This document shows, in pieces, positions 35,141-46,840 of a DNA stretch of 64,000 nucleotides; the stretch's first letter is position 1, and every line of letters begins with the position of its first letter. The position numbers were made by a program, and so were the translations under genes. Source of the DNA: Phoronis australis (taxonomy: Eukaryota > Phoronida > Phoronidae); assembly GCA_002633005.1 (NCBI GenBank), contig NMRA01000451.1:104892-168891 (forward strand), read 5' to 3'. Under the pieces are notes generated by a model. It saw nothing but the letters and a program-made list of their open reading frames with translations. It did not search any database and was not told the DNA's origin.

Positions 35141-36005
35141 CAAGTAATGCACGGGGACCCTTTTGCTTTATTGGGAGTGGGATTGGTTCATGATGTACCC
35201 TAGAGGTTTAATGGCGGAAATTTAAAAATCATTCGTCCGCTTACAAAAAATTAACATTGAAGAATAAAAACAACCTTCACACCCTTCTGGTGCTCTAGTC
35301 CCATGTTTGCAAATAAGTTGGTTGTATATTCATAGACTGCAATGTACTTGGCTAAGATGGTCTAGATATTTTGTGTGGCATACATTCGACATGAAGTGAG
35401 TGTGTAACCTTCTGTTGAATTCCGAGATAGATTTTGAGTAGGCCATTTGGTTATTTCTGGGCTATTAATGTGATCTTTATTGATGTTAAAGGTTTTACCA
35501 GCATTCAATTTATTTGTGCACGGATATATAAATCGGCTATGTCGGTGATCCAAATCCCGACGAAATGTGCGCATTTTGCTGAGATAGTAACCGCCTGATT
35601 AGATCCAGCGAAGATGACTAATTTGGTTAATTCGCACACTAGACTATGGCTAAGTTCCTCCTAATGACAGGAGTTCGTGAATCACCATCTTTCGAAAGGT
35701 TTTTCTCCCACAGCCGATTATGAGGTCTCCGTACGTTATGGAAGCTAACGCCTTTGCATTTCGCCTGTTGTCGAACACCCGGCCACACAACAACCGACCG
35801 TGATTAGCAGGCGACGTACTTGCCGGAAATAACAACAGATAATTTGCCTAGGTGACGCTAGTGAATAATGACGTACATGTAAACGTAACGGCTTGTGCGA
35901 AACAGCACAGATTTCGTCCATTGAAAGTATACGGAGTTGACGGTCCATGTACTATAGTCTATGGTATTTGCATAGATGTCTATATATATGCGTGCGTGTG
36001 TGTGC

Positions 36006-36037
<32 letters not shown>

Positions 36038-36310
36038 NTGTGTGTGTGTGTATGCTTATATGCATTTTGTATACTTAAATGTACTCCAACGTTTCAAAGG
36101 TGAGCAATTTCAGTTAAATGCGAAGTTCATTTTAGAATAAACTGCCGAATACGTTGAGCAGTACAGAGTGCTATATACAAAATCATATTTTATTTAACTA
36201 ATCAGAATTTGAGAAAGTCCTTTCTGGTAGACGTGGTAGATCCAGATTGTACGATCAACGCCCGGGTACCAGTGTGGGTAACCCATAGCTGACGGACAAA
36301 ACGTACTAAA
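35140..36310. other. Intronic, no gene recognised
   Basis: Contains a TG microsatellite (36009-36053). No coding evidence. Confidence 0.4.
36009..36053. repeat. TG microsatellite with one N
   Basis: A run of TG units with one unresolved base at 36039. Confidence 0.9.
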
Positions 36311-36321
36311 TGTCTGCTTAC

Positions 36322-36336
36322 CTGGTCGTACCGGAG
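36322..36336 (-). CDS. 15-bp stalk microexon (A-PVRP-G)
   Basis: Acceptor with a strong pyrimidine tract (TTCTGTTTCTTGCAG), 15-bp exon, donor GTAAGC on the minus strand. In phase 1 it encodes (A)PVRP(G). The downstream intron (GCAGACATTTAGTACGTTTT on the minus strand) resembles that of the 15-bp exon at 44700, so the two are likely duplicates. Confidence 0.6.
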
Positions 36337-36919
36337 CTGCAAGAAACAGAATCAGCAATCAAGTTTCGGGAATTCCAGAAAAGGTTCACAGTATGATTAA
36401 CTACTTGAAAATTTTCAAGTTTTTTAACCTTTTGAGATAAGAACTGAAGGAGCAATCACCGGAAAATGATGAATCGCATGACACACTTCCCACACCGCTT
36501 GAAATGATCTACACAATGAAAAATAACCGACAACAAAACCTCTCCAGAACCATGGCTGGGCAAACTACAAAATGGCTGCCACATCGCCATCTCATGTCTG
36601 CAAAAACACAAAGTTTTAATCAATATACAAAACACACGTTGTGTGTAAATTCCATTTGTACAGGATAACAAGTTCGACCTATAGCGTACGAGCGAACAGA
36701 AAACTCGACAGAACAACACACTAATGAGAACTAAAACAAACATAGAGAACAGTACTGTTTTTCGCACCTCTCACAATGATCATGTTTAAACAGATATATT
36801 AGTCTCCCATGGTTTTAAACAAAAGAATCTCAGTTTGTTGCTTTCATTGATCACACCCTGACTTTACCTGACAGTGTAATTGTAAGGAATGTTTGATTTA
36901 CTACACATTTCGGGCTTAC

Positions 36920-36967
36920 CTTTCGTGGTCTTGGTCGTGGTCGTGGTCGTGGTCGTGGCTGTTGGAA
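36920..36967 (-). CDS. 48-bp Thr-rich stalk exon, copy A
   Basis: Acceptor TTCCTGTTTTTTCCGTAG, donor GTAAGC. In phase 1 it encodes (V)PTATTTTTTTKTTK(G), a mucin-like stalk that would be O-glycosylated. The ACGACC repeat is the kind that varies in length by slippage. It probably corresponds to copy B at 37506 as an allele. Confidence 0.65.
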
Positions 36968-37505
36968 CTACGGAAAAAACAGGAATCACATTCTACATAC
37001 ACTGTTACCATGCAGCGAAACATTTTGAAGGGGTGACATGCTCTTGAAGAAAATCAATGTTTTGATCCTCATATGTAATCCATATCTGATGAGATTGATC
37101 AAAAAACGAATTCGACCTTTACCCTGTTAAAATTGGTATCGTAATGTCCCTTATCTTAATAGGCGAATGTTCCCCCAAAGATCGTTTTTACTTAATCTGG
37201 ATTTGCTGGAAAACGTTTTTTCATTATTTGGGGGTGTGGCAGTTGGTAACCCTCAAGCGTTTTTAAAATATGCATATTAAGGTCCCCGTTATGCAATTTT
37301 CTATGTTTGCTTATAAATTCCTTACTAAGCACTGCATTTTTGTTTTCACCCATGTTTTTATTGTCAGCNGTTTAAACAGATATATTAGTCTCCCATGGTT
37401 TTAAACAAAAGAATCTCAGTTTGTTGCTTTCATTGATCACACCCTGACTTTACCTGACAGTGTAATTGTAAGGAATGTTTGATTTACTACATATTTCGGG
37501 CTTAC

Positions 37506-37508
37506 CTT

Positions 37509-37544
<36 letters not shown>

Positions 37545-37553
37545 CTGTTGGAA
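37506..37553 (-). CDS. 48-bp Thr-rich stalk exon, copy B
   Basis: Same splice sites and length as copy A. It differs by one base that changes the first Lys codon (AAG) to Thr (ACG). Its duplication coincides with a single-N joint, so it may be the second haplotype of the same exon. Confidence 0.55.
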
Positions 37554-37979
37554 CTACGGAAAAACAGGAATCACATTCTACATACACTGTTACCATGCAG
37601 CGAAACATTTTGAAGGGGTGACATGCTCTTGAAGAAAATCAATGCTTTGATCCTCATATGTAATCCATATCTGATGAGATTGATCAAAAAACGAATTCGA
37701 CCTTTACCCTGTTAAAATTGGTATCGCAATGTCCCTTATCTTAATAGGCGAATGTTCCCCCTATACATGTAGTCCGAGAGCCAAAGATCGTTTTTACTTA
37801 ACCTGGATTTGCCAGAAAACGTTTTTTCATTATTTGGGGGTGTGGCAGTTGGTAACCCTCAAGCGTTTTTAAAATATGCATATTAAGGTCCCCGTTATGC
37901 AAATTTCTATGTTTGCTTATAAATTCCTTACTAAGCACTGCATTTTTGTTTTCACCCATGTTTTTATTGTCAGCGATTT

Positions 37980-40010
37980 TTAGTGTCGGCTTTTGAGGGA
38001 ATACGTTGTGAATTTGCATAATTTATGCAAATGGAGGCCGCCATTATTAAAAATTTTACTTGTTCATTTAGCTATGGTACCAGGAACCACAGGTGATTTG
38101 TCATATTTGCACCTGTGCTTCTATGATCAATTATTCTAAAGAAATGTATTTGCAAGTTTTTTTCATGATATATTTGCATAATTAATGGTTATTAAGGTCA
38201 TCATTTTTTCAAAATTGTATGTTTGCTTTTAACCTCCTTACCAAGTACTGCAGACAGTTTTTTAATGTTTTCGCCTACACCTCCATCGTCAGGGAATTTA
38301 ATGAAGCTTGTTTGCCGCTGAATTTCTATAATATGTGCCGCCATTATTCAAAGTATAATTTGACCTATAGCTGAAGTACCAGGCACCATAGACAAACTAT
38401 ACTTTCACATCTGCACCCATGTTTCTGTTGTAAATGAACTTCATGAAATCAGTTTGCAAACTGTTGCATGATAAATTTGCATATCTTTTACAAATAAATG
38501 GCACCATTATTATACTGTTACTGCTCATAACTTCCTTACGGGTATTCATGCAGATTATTTTCGTGTCATATCTCAGATTTTCATGGTCATCATGAATTTG
38601 CATACTTCGGTCTCGGTCAACACGCGTAATAATATCTCGTAGTCTAGTTGCCAGTCCAATAGCTCCCATAGTGAACCCTGCAATGTTGATTACTGTAAAT
38701 TTTTTTGTTGAAATATATTAAATGATCAGGAGAGCAACATTAGCTTGGTTGCACTTAGTGCAACTTTGAGCATTTTTTGCAATTCAAGATGGCGGATTCT
38801 ACCATTTTGAATTTCGACCAACTTTGTTTTTTTTTCAGCTTGATGACTAACAGGGTCATGTAATACATTGTTTATACCATTTTCTGTGATGGGAGTCCAT
38901 TTCTGGTGTTATTTTACTAATACAGGGTCATCTTCAAGGTCAAGCCAGAGGTCAAAGGTCAAAACTGCCTAGCAGCCTTCTGGCATTTAGTTTTTAACTC
39001 ATTATTTTTCATTTCCTTCGTTAAGCTCTTCAAGATATNATGGTACCAGGAACCACAGGTGATTTGTCATATTTGCACCTGTGCTTCTATGATCAATTAT
39101 TCTAAAGAAATGTATTTGCAAGTTTTTTTCATGATATATTTGCATAATTAATGGTTATTAAGGTCATCATTTTTTCAAAATTGTATGTTTGCTTTTAACC
39201 TCCTTACCAAGTACTGCAGACAGTTTTTTAATGTTTTCGCCTACACCTCCATCGTCAGGGAATTTAATGAAGCTTGTTTGCCGCTGAATTTCTATAATAT
39301 GTGCCGCCATTATTCAAAGTATAATTTGACCTATAGCTGAAGTACCAGGCACCATAGACAAACTATACTTTCACATCTGCACCCATGTTTCTGTTGTAAA
39401 TGAACTTCATGAAATCAGTTTGCAAACTGTTGCATGATAAATTTGCATATCTTTTACAAATAAATGGCACCATTATTATACTGTTACTGCTCATAACTTC
39501 CTTACGGGTATTCATGCAGATTATTTTCGTGTCATATCTCAGATTTTCATGGTCATCATGAATTTGCATACTTCGGTCTCGGTCAACACGCGTAATAATA
39601 ACTCGTAGTCTAGTTGCCAGTCCAATAGCTCCCATAGTGAACCCTGCAATGTTGATTACTGTAAATTTTTTGTTGAAATATATTAAATGATCAGGAGAAC
39701 AACATTAGCTTGGTTGCACTTAGTGCAACTTTGAGCATTTTTTGCAATTCAAGATGGCGGATTCTACCATTTTGAATTTCGACCAACTTTGTTTTTTTTT
39801 TCAGCTTGATGACTAACAGGGTCATGTAATACATTGTTTATACCATTTTCTGTGATGGGAGTCCATTTCTGGTGTTATTTTACTAATACGGGGTCATCTT
39901 CAAGGTCAAGCCAGAGGTCAAAGGTCAAAACTGCCTAGCAGCCTTCTGGCATTTAGTTTTTAACTCATTATTTTCATTTCCTTCGTTAACCTCTTCAAGA
40001 TATGTTTTCA
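37980..40010. repeat. Dispersed repeat, duplicated around the single N at 39039
   Basis: 38073-39038 and 39040-40003 are nearly identical, including two copies of the same 90-codon minus-strand frame. The 3' part (about 38620-38830) matches, in reverse, the repeats at 43080-43290 and 43690-43890. No transposon protein is recognised. Confidence 0.75.
38949..38961 (+). promoter_or_regulatory. Perfect DR1 nuclear-receptor motif
   Basis: AGGTCAAAGGTCA: two consensus half-sites spaced by one base, the class bound by RXR, HNF4 and PPAR-type receptors. It is repeated at 39915-39927 in the second copy. Binding is inferred. Confidence 0.35.
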
Positions 40011-40232
40011 AAATGCTCACTATTACATACATGTACTATATTGGGCCAACTAGTTTGATCACAAATTTCATGAGGGTTGTATGGCATGGAAATGCACATA
40101 CTGTACAATCAGCAGTTCAATGCTCTAGTATGGTTACTGCCCATTACTCCAAAAATACTCCGAAAAACCTCTACTCTGAAGAAACCTTTGTCTCCTCCAA
40201 ATATGAACGCATTTGTTTCATTTTATAAAAAT

Positions 40233-40492
40233 AATACATGCATGCACCCAGTCTAAAATATGGGGGGCTCGAATTTTTGGCAATATGGACCTTTTACAAA
40301 CTAAAAACATGGGACTAAAAACGGGATATCACGTTCAGGGACATGAATTGTGCATTCTTGCCTTTTCAGTGGACTTTTTTCTCGTTTTCTCGGACTTTTT
40401 GTAGTTTTGAGGCGGACGTTTTTGCCCACTTCGCCAAATGGGGGGCTCGTTCGAGCTCCCCGAGCTACCCCCTTTGGGTGCGCGCTTGTAAT
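40233..40492. mobile_element. MITE-like element with short inverted ends
   Basis: The left end TACATGCATGCACCCA and the reversed right end TACAAGCGCGCACCCA match in most positions. GGGGGGCTCG near the left end and CGAGCTACCCCC near the right also pair. No coding frame and no clear target duplication. Confidence 0.5.
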
Positions 40493-40494
40493 AT

Positions 40495-42960
40495 GATAAA
40501 TTATCTCTCGATCAAGTGAACTTCAAAGAAGATAGTATACAAGAGTTGCTAACTACAAAAACAGTAATATTGGCAGAGATGAGTCATTGGACTTCATTGT
40601 CCAAATTTATTTTTGTGTTGTTATTTTGTTAGTTAGTAACAAGATAAAAAAACATTCGTGTAATTCTGAGAAAATGTAGGAAAATCGAGTAAAAAAGTCG
40701 TAGTAACGGTGTTTTTTCAGAGTTGAGGACCTTCGGAGTAGCAGTTTTTTCGGAATGGCGGCATTGGCCATTGGAGTATTAACCTGTTACACACCAGTGT
40801 AGTCAACGGAAAGGCTAGATGCGATACTCTGTTGGTTTACAATCTCTTTACAGCCATGTTGTAACTCCATGTCTACTAAAACGGGGCCAAGTCTTATGAA
40901 GAGCTGTTGGTTTACCTAAAGATGGTCCTTCAACAACCATGCCTCAAGGAGACCTGTTTCTTCGTAGGAGGTCACCATAATTATGTACGGCACCTGCGCT
41001 TGTGTAGCAGTCTTCAAAATAAACTAAACGACGTGGAAATTATTTTGGCCTAGAAAACAATAGCGCCTCCATTGCCTTAATTTTCACAATTCGCACGTAA
41101 CTCCATTCATAAATAAACAATAAGTGACTAAGCGCAATAATGTCAACCTAAACTATGATAAAACTTTGACAAAAGTGCGATAAGCATTCGATTAAGGTGC
41201 CAAACATTTCTGACGAGAACTTCATACCAAGTTTAGCAGCTTGACAAAGTTCTTTCGAAGATTATTTTGAAGTTTGCTGTGTGTGGAACGCCTGTCCAAT
41301 AATGTCAAAAAGTTCCACTCGAAGCTGCACACGTGGATGACAAGACGGCAGTACCTGTTGACCTATTCTAAGAACAGGCATACTGCATATCAAAGGAGTA
41401 AAAGGTTCTGGAGTTATAAGGAGCCTTTTAATGAGAGCCGAGCAATAAAGTGGAGAACATAAATCATGTGGAATGAAGGTGGTGAGGAGCAAACGTCACG
41501 TAGTGGAGGACAGGAAATGACTAAGAACAAGAAGGGAGTAGTGGACCTGAACGAGGATGACTAGAGAAAGATTGCACAGGAGATAGAGAAGCACAGATAC
41601 CCGCTCACTGACCAGCTGTCATACCTCCATAAGTTCTGCAATCATCGAGTAGATTCCAGAACGAGCTGGCCATTGGGCATGAGCAGAGCAGTCAAGATTT
41701 ATATTTTTGGTAAGCAGTGAATGTTACAAAGCAATTAAGAAAAATTCAAAATGCTGGAGATGCTGAAGAAACTTGTACTTTCAAGGAAGAACATGGCGTT
41801 GAAACTTTGTTCAGTTGCCAGTTAGTCGTAAGACAGCAGTGTAACACAAAGCTGATATCTTTCAGTATGAACTTATTGAGTCCACTCCCTATAGCCCAGA
41901 TCGGCAAATCCGGCAGTCTGAGGAAGGGTGACAATGCCATTTTGGTCAAATCTCTTCGATTGCATTATGTCACAAGAAATTCTGCTCCGAAGGTGGTGTG
42001 ATTTAGGTAAACCCCGGTACTCTACTAGCCTCCTATCCTCAAGAAGATCCCTACGCAAAGGCCATGAGACGATAACAGGAGGACAAGTTGAGGAATTTCT
42101 GCTAACCCCTGTTCCTAAACATCCCTTTTGCCGCTAAACTATTCTATATAACGCTATATTAAACAACCTTCTATGTGTATGAAGATATTCCCTTCTATTC
42201 AAAATCGAGTGGGTTAAGAAGAGCCACTGTGTAAGTACACATCGTGAAGCAGACGTTGTATAGGTAAATGTTGAAAGTGATGGAAGAAGGCACCCACACC
42301 ATCAGAATCACTTGTGACAACACTGACGTCTCCAAGCTTTTTATTTTGTGGGACGTCTAATATGCCAGTAGACGCCAAGACTCGAATGGACAAGTCGAAT
42401 GGCAGTTTTTCGGACAAGTACCGCCAACTTGAGAGGTCACAAGACGTAAGGGTATTGGACAGAGAACAGTTCTTGGTTTAAACGAGCTGTCAGAGACGCT
42501 AATAACCCCTCTCTGAGTTGACACGGAGGAGTCAAATTGAACTTATCGCAGTCACTGACTCGTGGTCGATTACCTTGAAGCTGTTCCCCATGAACACCGA
42601 CACATGGGGTGGTGAAATTTTCTGGAGAACCAGTTAGTCATCAATACTCAGTAGAAGAAGACAGGTGGCTCCGAAAAGTCGGGAACTTTATTTTATTTTG
42701 TAGTAAGTTCCACAAGTCATAGTTTATGAGTTTTCCTTGGATTAATAACAGTGCCGATCCTAGTTTACACGCGCAGAGTAACTAGTTACTGAGATGTTGG
42801 GATGATATCTTATTCCAGTATTTAGCTATCCATTATTCTTTATATAAGGGAATCACAGAAATGATAATTCTGCATTGCCCATGAATTTAACGTTTCGTTG
42901 CGCAAAAGAGATGATTTTCCTTGTTTCAGTTCTACTTGTCGTTTAACCTCTCATTGACCT
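40495..42960. other. Intronic; coding-like plus-strand fragments of unknown family
   Basis: Plus-strand stretches at about 41274-41462 (VERLSNNVKKFHSKLHTWMT...), 41568-41700 (IAQEIEKHRYPLTDQLSYLH...) and 41717-42001 have coding-like composition but are separated by stops. I do not recognise the family; a decayed mobile element is most likely. Confidence 0.3.
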
Positions 42961-43084
42961 GGACTTTGACCTTGCATCCATAAAATATTATAAGAATGGA
43001 CTCTCCGTCCCAAAAACATTGTAAACCATAAATTGCAGGATAATACACGGTATCATGTTCAAAGTGTGAAAATTAGGCGAAATT

Positions 43085-43109
43085 CAAGATGGCGGCTTCC
43101 GCCATCTTG
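43085..43109. promoter_or_regulatory. Palindromic YY1-like motif pair (copy 1)
   Basis: CAAGATGGCGG, a 3-base spacer (CTT), and the exact reverse complement CCGCCATCTTG. AAGATGGCGGC is the YY1 consensus. A second copy is at 43698-43722. Single sites occur in related repeats at 12591, 27095, 38785 and 39750. Confidence 0.4.
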
Positions 43110-43697
43110 AATTATAAAAAATGCTCAAAGTTGCACAAAGTACAACCAAGTTAATTTTGTTCTCCTAGCAACGTATAATAAATTTCCAAAAGAAAACTTT
43201 ACAGTATACAACATTGCAGGGTCAACATTTTGGCAACTAGACTCTCGTGGGATAGTACTCCATGTACGCCACTCTCAGTACGTTTTGTGTATGGAAACGG
43301 GCGTAAGTATTGAATTATAAAAATGCTCAAAGTTGCACAAAGTACAACCAAGTTAATTTTGTTCTCCTAGCAACGTATAATAAATTTCCAAAAGAAAACT
43401 TACAGTATACAACATTACAGGGTCAACATTTTGGTAACTAGACTATCGTGGGATAGTACTCCATGTACGCCACTCTCAGTACGTTTTGTGTATGGAAACG
43501 GGCGTAAGTACACATGTCTTTAACCAAAATGTACTTGAACGTTTAAAGCCTGGAATCCAGTCTGATTTTACACATTTTAACTAAATACTNCCATAAAATA
43601 TTATAAGAATGGACTCTCCGTCCCAAAAACATTGTAAACCATAAATTGCAGGATAATACACGGTATCATGTTCAAAGTGTGAAAATTAGGCGAAATT

Positions 43698-43722
43698 CAA
43701 GATGGCGGCTTCCGCCATCTTG
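43698..43722. promoter_or_regulatory. Palindromic YY1-like motif pair (copy 2)
   Basis: Identical to the site at 43085-43109, in the second copy of the duplicated segment. Confidence 0.4.
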
Positions 43723-44009
43723 AATTATAAAAAATGCTCAAAGTTGCACAAAGTACAACCAAGTTAATTTTGTTCTCCTAGCAACGTATAATAAATTTCC
43801 AAAAGAAAACTTTACAGTATACAACATTACAGGGTCACCATTTTGGCAACTAGACTATCGTGGGATAGTACTCCATGTACGCCACTCTCAGTACGTTTTG
43901 TGTATGGAAACGGGCGTAAGTACACATGTCTTTAATCAAAATGTACTTGAACGTTTAAAGCCTGGAATCCAGTCTGATTTTACACATTTTAACTAAATAC
44001 TCGAAGCGT

Positions 44010-44690
44010 TTTATTAAAAAACATACAACTTTGTTGACATCAAACCTTGTTTGGGGGATTTCAATCAGGCCTCGTTCTAGCACCAGCAAATGTTTCATTG
44101 GCGTTCAAGTTAAGTGATAAAAGGAGGATTCAAGTTGTAAAAACTCGTTCAATGCGTCATAGATAGGACGTGATTTTTCTTGGTGGGTGGCCTTTCCCTG
44201 CAGTTGTCGTGTACCTTGCTTAAGGCGTGGTTAACCCTTGCCAATTTAGGAGTCGTCGGACGGAGTCTTCTAATGGTGCTTCAAGCTTTGAGGGTTTTCG
44301 AGGGCTACACAGCATTATTTTTTCAGAGAACTAAGTAGGAAGGTCGTTTTAATGTATGTTAAGAGGTAAAACCGGGTTTGGTGACAGTTTTTGTGTACGT
44401 AATCCACATACGCGTTGATAGCAGTGGGCGGTAACCTGTAGAACATTTCGAGAGCACTTTCACATGGCAGTTTCTTGAATATCACAATACATTATCGTTA
44501 TTTTAAACTGAATTAAACGATTTAAAGGTGCGCTGTTTCTTTAAAAAAGTACGATGTTGATGGAGAATAAACTGTCGCATGCGTTGAGCAGTAGCTATAG
44601 AGCGCTCTAAACAATGTCATAATGATTCTGCATGTATGTCCAACGACGGTACCAGTGAACCTTTGGCTGACGGACAAAAAGTATCGAATA
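44010..44690. other. Intronic, no gene recognised
   Basis: The part near 44566-44690 resembles 36136-36310 (upstream of the other 15-bp exon), supporting a shared duplication of exon plus intron. Confidence 0.4.
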
Positions 44691-44699
44691 TCTGCTTAC

Positions 44700-44714
44700 C
44701 TTGGAGAGTCGCAC
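44700..44714 (-). CDS. 15-bp stalk microexon (G-ATLQ-G/V)
   Basis: Acceptor CCTCTGTTTCTTGTAG, donor GTAAGC on the minus strand. In phase 1 it encodes (G)ATLQ and ends in G. Acceptor tract and donor-side intron match the exon at 36322, so it is a diverged duplicate. Confidence 0.6.
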
Positions 44715-45219
44715 CTACAAGAAACAGAGGTAACCATCTAATTGCAGGAAGACAATAAAGTGTTCACAGTAGCAAATTAAAAAACTGCACTCTACGACGT
44801 GGATAGAGCAATTGCATACACAAACCTACACAAGTGTGATACAGACCAAATGCCTTATTTTCGGCTAACGCCATAGTCAGTAAGAAAGCATTGGCGTCAA
44901 TAAATGTATGTTGAACAACCTAATAATACATCAGTGTTTTTCATAAATCAGCCCGTTGGTATCAAGAGTTACAATTCTTCACAAAGGACGTGACCTATAG
45001 GACAAGTCTGGGCAGCATGCGTGACTGAATACTCGTACAAGGAAGACACGCATTTCCAAATGTAGGTGGGTATTTTCAAATTTAGGCAGTGGGCTGAAGC
45101 TCATAGCAATATATTGTGAGTACTTAGTGGGGCAGCCTGAATTTTTGTATAACAAGGTAATACACCTATAATTCAACTTCAAACCAGGTATGTGTTTTTT
45201 AATCTTTGCGTTGAAGTCC

Positions 45220-45480
45220 AACTGTGATGACCAGTTGTTTTTCACTTGTTCAGTCCCCAGGCTTCCCAGGCCTTAGACATTACCCTCATGTCATGTCCCT
45301 AGTAGAGATGGTGGCCATGTCCCAGGCCCTCCATATGCCGGAAGCTTACGAAGATTGCTGCAATTGTAACTACATTGAAGTGCCCAAATTGCCGGCGTCC
45401 TTGTCATAATCTGAGGACAGGGGATGCCCCTGCCCACTTTGTGAAACGTAGATTGCCATAATTGTAAACCCAGCGTCTAC
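45220..45480 (+). other. Coding-like fragment of unknown origin
   Basis: The plus frame reads QSPGFPGLRHYPHVMSLVEM (from about 45250) and on to CCNCNYIEVPKLPASLS, and after a stop SEDRGCPCPLCE. The composition looks like real protein with Cys pairs, but I cannot name the family. Probably an old transposon or gene fragment. Confidence 0.3.
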
Positions 45481-45800
45481 AGTATGAGCATATGATTTCA
45501 ATCACTGCATAGGTACATTAGCTGACTTGTTTTCACCTGCATCATTGATTGTCAAACGTTCAAAATTTGTAGGCGAAAGAACAGAATGCATGTAAATTTG
45601 TTCGGGTGGTGGTAATTCAATTCCAGATAAGCCTGTCTGAAAAAATGCATACCAAAACACCGGTCGTTAAAGGCTGAATTAGTGTTAACGGTTCGGATTT
45701 TTTCAGATGGAGTTGCATCGCGAGCAGCAGCTTAGTCTGAGAACCTGAATGTGCAAATGAAATAGTCCTTTTGCGAGTTCATAACAATAACGCGAGATTA

Positions 45801-46840
45801 CGTGAGACTTAACTGTGCCGTCACGGGAAGTGGGGCAAAAGCTTGTCGATGGGCCCATTTGCCCAAAACGTTAGCAGAGTGTATTCTGTTATTTTCTTCC
45901 ACTTTTTGGCCGCTTAGTTCGAAAAATGCCAAACAAGCATGGCTGTTATGACAAATGAAATTCAGATTCGCACTGCAATACGTTGTNNNNNNNNNNNNNN
46001 NNNNNNNNNNNNNNNNNNNNNNNNNNNNNNNNNNNNNNNNNNNNNNNNNNNNNNNNNNNNNNNNNNNNNNNNNNNNNNNNNNNNNNNNNNNNNNNNNNNN
46101 NNNNNNNNNNNNNNNNNNNNNNNNNNNNNNNNNNNNNNNNNNNNNNNNNNNNNNNNNNNNNNNNNNNNNNNNNNNNNNNNNNNNNNNNNNNNNNNNNNNN
46201 NNNNNNNNNNNNNNNNNNNNNNNNNNNNNNNNNNNNNNNNNNNNNNNNNNNNNNNNNNNNNNNNNNNNNNNNNNNNNNNNNNNNNNNNNNNNNNNNNNNN
46301 NNNNNNNNNNNNNNNNNNNNNNNNNNNNNNNNNNNNNNNNNNNNNNNNNNNNNNNNNNNNNNNNNNNNNNNNNNNNNNNNNNNNNNNNNNNNNNNNNNNN
46401 NNNNNNNNNNNNNNNNNNNNNNNNNNNNNNNNNNNNNNNNNNNNNNNNNNNNNNNNNNNNNNNNNNNNNNNNNNNNNNNNNNNNNNNNNNNNNNNNNNNN
46501 NNNNNNNNNNNNNNNNNNNNNNNNNNNNNNNNNNNNNNNNNNNNNNNNNNNNNNNNNNNNNNNNNNNNNNNNNNNNNNNNNNNNNNNNNNNNNNNNNNNN
46601 NNNNNNNNNNNNNNNNNNNNNNNNNNNNNNNNNNNNNNNNNNNNNNNNNNNNNNNNNNNNNNNNNNNNNNNNNNNNNNNNNNNNNNNNNNNNNNNNNNNN
46701 NNNNNNNNNNNNNNNNNNNNNNNNNNNNNNNNNNNNNNNNNNNNNNNNNNNNNNNNNNNNNNNNNNNNNNNNNNNNNNNNAACAAGAGCAATATGGCGGG
46801 TTTTGCCCCCTTTCCGGTGACGTCACATTGACTAACGAGA
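45801..46840. mobile_element. Inverted-repeat element containing the N gap
   Basis: The reverse complement of 45801-45845 (CTTTTGCCCCACTTCCCGTG...) matches 46797-46840 (GTTTTGCCCCCTTTCCGGTG...). The pair flanks the run of N, so a DNA transposon with inverted ends and unreadable interior is likely. Confidence 0.45.
45987..46780. other. Assembly gap (run of N)
   Basis: About 794 unresolved bases. Any open frames across it are meaningless. Confidence 0.99.

Larger units (their letters stand above)
36784..37975. repeat. Direct duplication around the single N at 37369
   Basis: 36784-37368 and 37370-37975 are near-identical, with a few substitutions and a small insertion near 37760. The N lies exactly at the joint, which points to overlapping contigs or alleles rather than a true tandem duplication. 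Confidence 0.8.
42977..44002. repeat. Direct duplication around the single N at 43590, with internal tandem copy
   Basis: 42977-43589 and 43591-44002 repeat each other. The first copy also carries an internal tandem duplication of about 190 bp (43125-43310 against 43313-43506) absent from the second. That looks like a length polymorphism between two haplotypes. Confidence 0.75.

Noticed and set aside
38225-38250. Possible 6-bp microexon (CTGCAG|TACTTG|GTAAGG on the minus strand)
   Set aside because: No pyrimidine tract before the acceptor, and it lies in a dispersed repeat. Similar accidental patterns occur nearby (37920).
38397-39635. Two nearly identical 90-codon minus-strand frames
   Set aside because: Copies of one repeat duplicated at the N joint, with no domain. 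They do not show conserved protein coding.
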